64,000 bases of DNA from Periplaneta americana (taxonomy: Eukaryota > Arthropoda > Insecta > Blattodea > Blattidae): positions 108,980,263-109,044,262 of the forward strand of contig NC_091119.1 in NCBI RefSeq assembly GCF_040183065.1, given 5' to 3'. Positions 57,166 through 64,000 of this stretch are shown one piece after another; within the stretch, counting starts at the first letter, position 1; each line of letters opens with the position of its first letter. The notes beneath the pieces were generated by a model. It searched no databases. It worked only from the letters and a program-made list of their open reading frames with translations, and was not told where the DNA came from. A program made the translations under genes and the position numbers.

Positions 57166-58092
57166 GCCTGCTCGCATTTGCACTGCATATGCCTCGACAT
57201 TTTGAATTTCTCTCTTCACCCAACTTTACTCACGAATTTTTCCAATTAAACTTATCGACTGCTGATTGTTGCTCAACTGAGATTGTTCGTTACAAATTGT
57301 TTGACACTACTATGAACGTTCTATTATTTCGCATTCTCAAGTTACACTGCTTTGGCTACACACGATCTGCCAATTCGTGCTTCAAATTCCCTTGTCATGT
57401 GTGTTGCTAGATGTCACCCACTCCAACTGAAGGTCACACTGGGTACATTGATTCGTCTGCTGATAGCCATCTACTTCATAAAACTAGGCTGAAAATGTGT
57501 TGGTCGATTTTCTGGAATGGCATCCTAGTACCATACTTAACTTATAGATGTATTCACGTTAAACAGAAATGTTCTTTTTCTCTGCAATGGTAGATTTAAT
57601 TCTATTAGTTTCTGAAGCCGATTTAAAGAAGGTGCCTGGCAGTAATTGATCATTAGATGGCACAGATGGGCTTCAGGCTCATAAAAGTTCACTGTCCCAC
57701 CACTCCCACCAGATTTCCCAAGTTTTTGTTTTCTCTCAGCAGAGCAAGCTTTTAGACATTATTTATTGTCGTATATAACTAGTGTTGTAGTTTAAAAGAA
57801 AATTTTACTGGAACTCGGCTATTACAGAAGCCCCTAAATTGTGCTTCATCAGTCGTTTCCTGTACTGGAACTATGGAACCTTAACATTATTTTTACTGGA
57901 ACTGCCTTCTGGTGTATTCTGAGCCAACTACAGCACTGTAGTTAGTTAGTGGGGTTTAAAAGGGCGCGAATTTTAGATAAGAGCACAAATAGCCATGGTA
58001 GCTCTAAAATTCTTAACAAAACCAAAACAACACTGTTTATAACTATTATTTTTCAATAACAATAGCATGTTTCGATAGCTAAATATCCTTTC
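57166..58092. other. Intergenic, nothing recognised
   Basis: Short frames only. No supported feature. Confidence 0.5.
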
Positions 58093-58592
58093 GTTTGTTC
58101 CAGCACAGTTCAGAATCGATTCTGAACTGCTTGCTCATGCGCAGTATCTCAACGTGTGTTCCAACAAGACTTGAACTGATTCTGAACTCGCAGTTCCTGT
58201 TCAACATGCTTTGGAACTCGTTCGGAATGAGTGTAATTGGTCCTCAATTAAGAGCAGGAACTGGGAATTCTGAACTGCTCATGCATGCGCAGATGGTTTA
58301 ATCTGAGGTTGAGGTTGAAATACTTCAAGACTGGGCAGTTAAAATTAAAAAATAGTCGATCATGAGTAATTTGGAAGGTGATAGTGATATATTTTATGAC
58401 GAATTAAGTTCAAAAGATGAATACAATTTTAATATGAGAAGAAACTCCAAAAACCGCGAAAGAACAGTTCAAGAAATGTTCCAAAAACGTAAAATCCGCA
58501 ACTACTTCTGAGAACGCACTCAACTAGTGCATGCATCTAAAGATGTTTGGTATTAGTTCGTAATGTGTTCTGAATTGCTTGCTGGAACAAAC
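58093..58592 (+). mobile_element. 500 bp deletion derivative, Harbinger-like
   Basis: The left tip GTTTGTTCCAGCACAGTTCA and the complement of the right tip GTTTGTTCCAGCAAGCAATT form an inverted repeat, with TTCAGAA following on both. Inside, a 50-codon frame (58362-58511) reads MSNLEGDSDIFYDELSSKDE and later NRERTVQEMFQKRKIRN, possibly a transposase start. The tips and acidic start recall PIF/Harbinger, but the target duplication is unclear. Confidence 0.5.
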
Positions 58593-58679
58593 CTAATGAT
58601 CTTCAATTCCAAGAGAATATGCAACAGCGAAACTGTAAGGAGCCTATTCATTGACCACATAACAGTGGAAAATATTCTG

Positions 58680-59085
58680 AAGAAACCACATGAATAAGGA
58701 ATGTCGAGCCTTAGGCATAGATGTGATTGCAAAATGGTTATCAGTGCAAGATTACGAACAATGAAGGTATGGCTAAGCAAGGCAGATTCCTTCTAGGATT
58801 AAGTATGATCTGAAGCAATTAATTTCTCATCAGACAGTCTTGAGACAACTTAAAAGCAAGAATATAATGAAGAAATGGACGTAAAAGAAAGTACTTCAGA
58901 CTAAGAAACATATCAAGACAGAAAATGTTTTGTCGTATCTTACGAGAATTTTACAATTGAGGACCAAAGAGAGTGATCTTTTATTCTGAAATGAAATTCA
59001 ATGTGTACAGTAATAATGGTGGTCTAAAACTTTAGATAGAGCCAGGAGAGGAGCTAAAGAAGGAGTTTAATGTTGAAACTAAGGC
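58680..59085 (+). pseudogene. Tc1-like transposase remnant
   Basis: Pieces in several frames: KARLGRPSK-like start, KKWT with KHIK, then GPKRVIFYSEMKFNVYSNNG and EPGEELKKEFNVETK. The latter match the Tc1 pattern (xxVIFSDESKFNxFGSDG...RPGEELKPQ) around the first catalytic Asp, here changed to Tyr-Ser-Glu context. It has many stops and is old. Confidence 0.65.
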
Positions 59086-59547
59086 TGTGCATCAAAACTA
59101 CATTTACAGTTGAAGTCAACTAGATAGTTGACTAAATAGCCGGATGTGACGTCAGAAGTCACGATCCAAAGTTACATAGTGCATAGCAGTCAAGTCTGTA
59201 GTAGCTAGTAAAGGAAAATGCTTCCTTGATTGATGACTTGTAGATTAAACAAACATGACTACCTCATCAACAATTGGAGCTATGAAATCAAAAGATGCTG
59301 TGGAAGTGAAATATTGTAAATATAATGTAGAATAACACGTTAACATGTGACATTGACATTGTTAGTAACTTTTTTATGTTTTAAAAATACTATTCTAATA
59401 TATTAGGTAATTATCTTTTCTATATATCCCGTAATGAAACTGATTAGGTCACATATTCTGTGACACAGTACATGAGGGTAAGCCACTAAAGGGGAACAGA
59501 GAGGTAGAACTGAAACTGAGAAGGATTCAATCCGGCATCAGAATTTG
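59086..59547. other. Intergenic, nothing recognised
   Basis: No supported feature. Confidence 0.5.
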
Positions 59548-59640
59548 AATCCAGCGTGACCTAGTGGTTAAAGCGTCAGCACTAAAGCTAAAAACCCAGG
59601 TTCAAATCCCGGTGCTGGAGAGAATTTTTCTCTGTACTAC
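59548..59640 (+). repeat. tRNA-headed repeat with perfect B box
   Basis: GTGACCTAGTGGTTAAAGCG (A box) is followed by GGTTCAAATCCCGGTGCTGG (B box GGTTCAAATCC). It is the head of another SINE family. The acceptor stem does not pair, so it is not a true tRNA gene. Confidence 0.6.
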
Positions 59641-59689
59641 CCATTCTTCACCATTTGGTAATGCAGAATTCCTACACGGAAATATCATA

Positions 59690-61318
59690 TATACTCCGGT
59701 ACATCACAATAATTCCTGGTCCTGCTTATGAATTCTGAACGCCAACGAAACATATTATCCTTTATGTAATTTATGTACAAGTTATATCTTCAAATGGAGC
59801 CATAAGCTGCCTGAAAGTCTATAAAAAAAAAGCCAAAACATCCTCTCCTTTGTTGACAGAATTTTAAATTTCTTGACTGAGAAGAACGACTAATTCATTT
59901 ATAGACTGAAACTCCCTAAATTCAGCTTTGGCAAGGTGAAATGAAATTTTTGGGATTATAAGTACCAGTTAAGTCAGTTTGAAACCATTATTTCCATATT
60001 TTTGCTATTAAGACTATTAAGTGATATTGGTCTTTTTTTTTTCCAATCAGCTGGTACTGTGGTTGTAAAATGATAGGAGTTTTAACCTTGCCTTTCCTTC
60101 TAAATGTTTAATAAAGTCTGGGTGTCTATTGTCTGGGTCTGGAGATATTCTATTCTTCAATTTAACTATTGCTACGTTAGATTTGTTGTATTTGAAATGT
60201 GTATTGAAAATTATATGTATATTTTGTTTATTATCTATATTTATTCTTTCTTTATATGCTTTCTTTAGGTTTTTCTCAATTTTCTTTATATTCTTAGGGT
60301 AATTATCATCAATCTGAAAAGATTCTTGTATGCATATTATAGAAGGCTTTTTGTCCTGAACTTCTTGTTTTAATAAATCCATTTTGTTTCTTAAAGACCT
60401 AGAGTTCCATTGTAAAATTTTTAGAGTGTCTATATCTTTTTCGTTGATGTTGCCTTTTCGTTCTAATTCTCGGTCTTTAAAATAATATAAAATGAAATAT
60501 GTACCAAACCTATATGCACATAGAATTATTCCACTTCAGAAACAATTAAGTAAACTAAAAGAACTCCAAAAGGAAATTACATTTCAATGGATACCTAGTC
60601 TTTGTGGTATACCTGGAAACGAGAAAGTCGATAATACTGCAAAACAGGCAACATATTTGCAACCAAGATCTCTTCAAGTGATATCTCTATCCAGTGCTTT
60701 TGCTTCAGTAAAGTCTCATTTTACAAACCTATGGATCAACAATTGGCCCTCTTCTGACAAAGGAAAAATTTTACAGTCTGTACAAAAGAAACCAAATGAC
60801 CTGGAAATGTACAAAAACTTGCCCAGACATGTTCAAACATTTTTAACAAGAGCCAGAACAGGTCACATTGTCACACAATTGTACCTACACCAATTTCACA
60901 TTTCTGATAATCCTACTTGTCTGTGGTGTAACAATCATGATGAAGATCTGGAACACATTCTTTATACTGTCCATCCATAAACCACAAAAGAAGTACCAGT
61001 TGCAGAAGACACAGCCTTGCAGTATATATTGACTACACCCCAACTCTGGCTACTAGCAACAGGCATCTATAATGAACACCGATCAAGATACTCCTCATTT
61101 CTCGTGAAAAACAACTAAATAGACTATAGTGGACTTTATGTTGTCAATAAACAGCTGGATACATTAAGAAGATTGATTGATTGATTAGGGTAATTATGGT
61201 TATTGGCATAACACTTGTTAAAAGATTTTGCAATAGTTCTGTTATCTGTTAAAATTTCATTATTGTAAACAGTGGAGTACACAGATTTCTGTCAAAGGAG
61301 GGTCATTATTAAAACTGT
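59690..61318 (-). mobile_element. Old Jockey-like LINE, interrupted
   Basis: The minus strand, read from 61318 to 61198 and then 60306 to 59690, gives NNEILTDNRTIAKSFNKCYA, NYPKNIKKIEKNLKKAYKER, SPDPDNRHPDFIKHLEGKAR and LKLLSFYN. In decayed frames it continues RPISLNS and FIDFQAAYGS with GNMFRWRSEFIS. These are the linker and first RT motifs of a LINE ORF2. The younger LINE at 60307-61184 is inserted within it. Confidence 0.7.
60307..61184 (+). mobile_element. LINE insertion with 5' inversion
   Basis: The 3' part (about 60490-61184, plus strand) encodes the RNase H end: ITFQWIPSLCGIPGNEKVDN, FLTRARTGHIVTQLYLHQFH and CLWCNNHDEDLEHIL. It ends in CAGCTGGATACATTAAGAAG and a (GATT)n tail. The 5' part (about 60480-60307) is inverted and encodes the start of the endonuclease: LKILQWNSRSLRNKMDLLKQ, then KKPSIICIQESFQID. 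An exact 13 bp duplication TTAGGGTAATTAT flanks the whole (60294-60306 and 61185-61197), so both parts arrived together. This is the layout made by twin priming. Confidence 0.85.
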
Positions 61319-61352
61319 TTACAATTTACATTATCGGTATTTTAAATGTTGT

Positions 61353-61401
<49 letters not shown>

Positions 61402-62046
61402 AAATATGTAGGCCTACTGTCAAATACACAAAATGTTAAATGAACATTTCATAATAGTGTGAGACTTAAAATTAATTTAAAATCGACAATGCACAATATT
61501 TAACATCTCTGCTGCAGAACTGTCAAAACAACCTTTTCAATATAGTTCACAAGTTAAATTTCAGCTTCATTTTATTACAAGGTCGGTACCGGGTGTTAGG
61601 TCTCTCTATAATAAAAATAGAATTGTTATAATTCGAACATGCTGCAGCACGAAACACAGGGATTATACTGAAGGAGAGGTAGGAGGACTATGCCTTATGT
61701 GGATGTAGATTTTGTTACTCTGAAGTGAAAAATTAGAGAAGGAAAACGATTATGGATAAAAAATATTCAAATCTAAAGAAGTTTTTTTTTTTTTTTTTTT
61801 TTTTTTTTAAGTTCAAGGGGGAAGTTCAAACCCGGTAACTCCTCTTGCATATGCCCCTAATTGTAAATAATTAGTATATTCGAAGACATTCTATCATTCT
61901 TTATACCTTCAAAAACTGATAAGCTTTAGACCCATCTGTTCTATAATATACATTTTGTATGAAGTTATTAATTAAATTAATCTCTTTTTTTGCTGTATTT
62001 ACTTCCTTTGCTAATTTCGCTGTTTTTTCCTCCATCACGTCTATTT

Positions 62047-62105
<59 letters not shown>

Positions 62106-63090
62106 TACAGTGTGTTTTCTCGATCGATATAAGCATTGTCAAACATTTTGCTATACTATACTAAAGTGGTGGTGTTCTACTGCAATCATGATTATACTGT
62201 TTTATAAGTAGTATTTCTTACGCAAAGATGAGAATTTTCATGAAATTTGGAGGAAATCTAGATTAAAGAATTCTGAAAAAGTTGTCATAATGGAAAATTA
62301 ATTAATATAAAAATGCATGTAACAACTGCATAAAATAACAAACTCTCGAGTGAAGAAACACTTGTACTTCAATTCAAATTACGATTTCTTTTTAATTTTA
62401 TTTAAAAAAAAATCGTCTATCTTCTTACTATACAGCCAATTTTTATGATCTTAATTGTAAAACATTTAATAGGTATCATGTAAATTTCAATTTAAGTAAA
62501 CCATTTTCTTGTGAGATATTAAAATGTCACACCTTAGATGTTACTGTTTAACATGCTTTGTTTTTGGCAACCTCACCTGGTTGAGGAAGATTAAATAAAT
62601 AAAATAATCAATGAAATAAAGTACAGTTGTTATTTACAATAAAAAAGCTTTCATTTGAAGTTCAATCTGGGTCAGATTCGTATTACTGTTTCTCAAGCCA
62701 CAGGAAAATATTAACCGTGAGAATTCTTTTCCTTATGGGAAGGTGCTTGTTTTGATGAATGAATTGCATGAAATCAGCTCTCTAAAGATTTGGTCCTAAT
62801 GATCATAGCTTCTTTAAATTTGTTGCATTGAATAAGGGAACTTTTGGAAATTTTTGGTTCTACTGCATTGTAAGCTACAAATTAATTTTTAAACTTTAAA
62901 TGTATTTTTTTTTTTAGATTATTAATACATCACTGTACATTGGTGTACTTTATTCATTTTCTATAGTTCTGACAGTAATGAAATTTCAACCACATATTGT
63001 CGAGTACACTGAAGTAAAACCATGTAATATCTTCTTAATATGTCCATTATTTTTGTAATAGACCTCAAATTAATATTCGTCGTTCAAAAA
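61319..63090. other. Intergenic with microsatellites
   Basis: (TTA)n runs lie at 61357-61399 and 62049-62103, and a T run at 61779-61808. No gene or named element is supported. Confidence 0.6.
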
Positions 63091-63322
63091 TTCTGTGGTG
63101 TTGGGGTAAAGGTGGACAAGTCATTTTTTTGTGCAGATGGAATTTTGTTCCCCAGATGAACATACAATTATACGAGTGAGTGTGCAAAAATCAAAAGAAT
63201 ACTAGCAGTTGATATGTTCTATTTGTGTAGAAAATTATTTGCAATAAAGATCCGAAGTTTAATTTTCATTATCTCCAAACTCATTTTTATGACTTATCTC
63301 CCTTTACCGAAACACCACAGAA
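63091..63322. mobile_element. MITE, copy 2
   Basis: The left tip TTCTGTGGTGTTGGGGTAAA and the complement of the right tip TTCTGTGGTGTTTCGGTAAA are inverted repeats. The interior matches copy 1 at 53856 (TTGTGTAGAAAATTATTTGC and AATAAAGATC). 232 bp, no coding content. Confidence 0.8.
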
Positions 63323-63460
63323 CTACTTTCTTCCATCTAGAAAAATAAACACAAACCAAAAATTTTTTTTTACATATATTAAAATAACTATATTAACACT
63401 CTCATATGTGTATTAACATGCCCTGGAAACGTCATAACCCAAAGTTATACAGTTCCTAAA

Positions 63461-63575
63461 AATTTCAAGGGAAAAACTGTTCTGGAGCCAGGTGTCGATC
63501 CTGGGACCCTTCGATTAACACATGAATGCTCTACCGACTGAGCTACCCCAGGAACTATACACGACACCATCACAA
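63461..63575 (-). repeat. tRNA-like repeat head, inverted member
   Basis: The minus strand reads GTTCCTGGGGTAGCTCAGTC then GGTAGAGCATTCATG and a B-box-like GGATCGACACCTGG. It is the same unit as at 63795 in opposite orientation. The acceptor arms do not pair fully, so it is not a tRNA gene. Confidence 0.7.
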
Positions 63576-63685
63576 TTCTTCCCTTTATATCCACACAACT
63601 CAAATGGGCTGACAAGATGCCAGAACCCAACTTTGAGTGCACACAAATCTGTGTGACTTCGATTGTGGCTTTCTGTTAACGTACC

Positions 63686-63945
63686 CGGCCCCGGAACAAA
63701 TTTTCCCTTGAAATTATTCAAGCCTGCTTCACAGGGAATTTCTACCTGAAAGCCAGATTTGCATAATATATTCGTTACTGCAGGTACGTCGTGTATAGTT
63801 CCTGGGGTAGCTCAGTCGGTAGAGCATTCGTGCACTAAGCAAAGGGTTCCGGGATTGATATCCGGCCCGGAACAATTTTTCCCTTGAAATTATTCAAGCC
63901 TGCTTCATGGGAGCTTCTACCTAAAAGCCAGATTTGCATAGTTCC
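63686..63945 (+). repeat. Two tandem tRNA-headed repeat units
   Basis: The tail block TTTTCCCTTGAAATTATTCA followed by AGCCTGCTTC and AGCCAGATTTGCATA occurs twice (63705-63765 and 63878-63940). A head, GTTCCTGGGGTAGCTCAGTC at about 63799, stands between them. With the inverted head at 63461 this forms a small rearranged SINE cluster. Confidence 0.75.
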
Positions 63946-64000
63946 TAAAAAATGTATCAATAGAATAAAAAATGTAACTTTCGCGGGGATAGGAAACAAA

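Noticed and set aside
63797-63875. Candidate tRNA gene
   Set aside because: The D arm and T-arm region look tRNA-like, but the acceptor stem does not pair and the T loop lacks TTC. It is one of several SINE heads.
1-64000. LTR elements, other virus-like elements and CRISPR arrays
   Set aside because: I found no long direct terminal repeats with matching coding parts, no capsid or envelope-like frames and no regularly spaced repeats. All coding mobile sequence fits DNA transposons or LINEs.

Overview
The window is AT-rich arthropod nuclear DNA, most likely from a cockroach (Blattodea, Periplaneta-like). It holds one host gene with long introns and GT-AG splice sites, many dispersed tRNA-headed SINEs, decayed and whole Tc1/mariner, pogo, hAT and P-type DNA transposons, several LINE fragments and long (TAA)n and (TA)n runs. 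The species guess rests on my recollection of the SINE with an AATAACC...GATACAGCGTCG-type tail from cockroach sequence. I could not search any database.

The only convincing host gene is the orthologue of Drosophila Cp190, the BTB/zinc-finger insulator and centrosome protein. It lies on the + strand with eight coding exons between 26771 and 39991 and encodes 1193 residues. All exon phases join cleanly. The BTB domain is on exons 1-3, an acidic and polyglutamine stretch is on exon 6, a conserved SNHAKIITEVLKKYPH block is on exon 7, and five C2H2 fingers plus the acidic tail are on the single large exon 8. A likely 3' end (AATAAA) is at 41070. The introns carry SINEs, three foldback MITEs, a mariner-like terminus and a 1.3 kb LINE.

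Left of the gene (1-26.7 kb): a TA-flanked mariner (511-1829), a 2.1 kb coding-free hAT element with an 8 bp target duplication (3616-5740), a nearly intact pogo-type transposon (5904-8829) with a 524-codon transposase, decayed Tc1/mariner transposases, a Jockey/CR1-like LINE tail (15.9-17.1 kb), a block of SINEs (18-19.4 kb), two RTE-like LINE families (20-24.8 kb) and a Harbinger-like remnant near 25.3 kb.

Right of the gene (41-64 kb): a mariner nested in a Tc1-like element, LINE RNase H tails, a Tigger remnant split by a LINE, a deleted pogo element (54737-55405), a P-superfamily element with 32 bp inverted ends, 7 bp target duplication and a THAP-domain first exon (56292-57158), a Harbinger-like deletion derivative (58093-58592), and a LINE insertion with a 5' inversion nested in an older LINE (60.3-61.2 kb). 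A cluster of tRNA-headed repeats closes the window. Long stretches between these hold nothing I can recognise.

No true tRNA or rRNA gene, CRISPR array or bacterial-type operon is present. I recognised no LTR element or other virus-like element.
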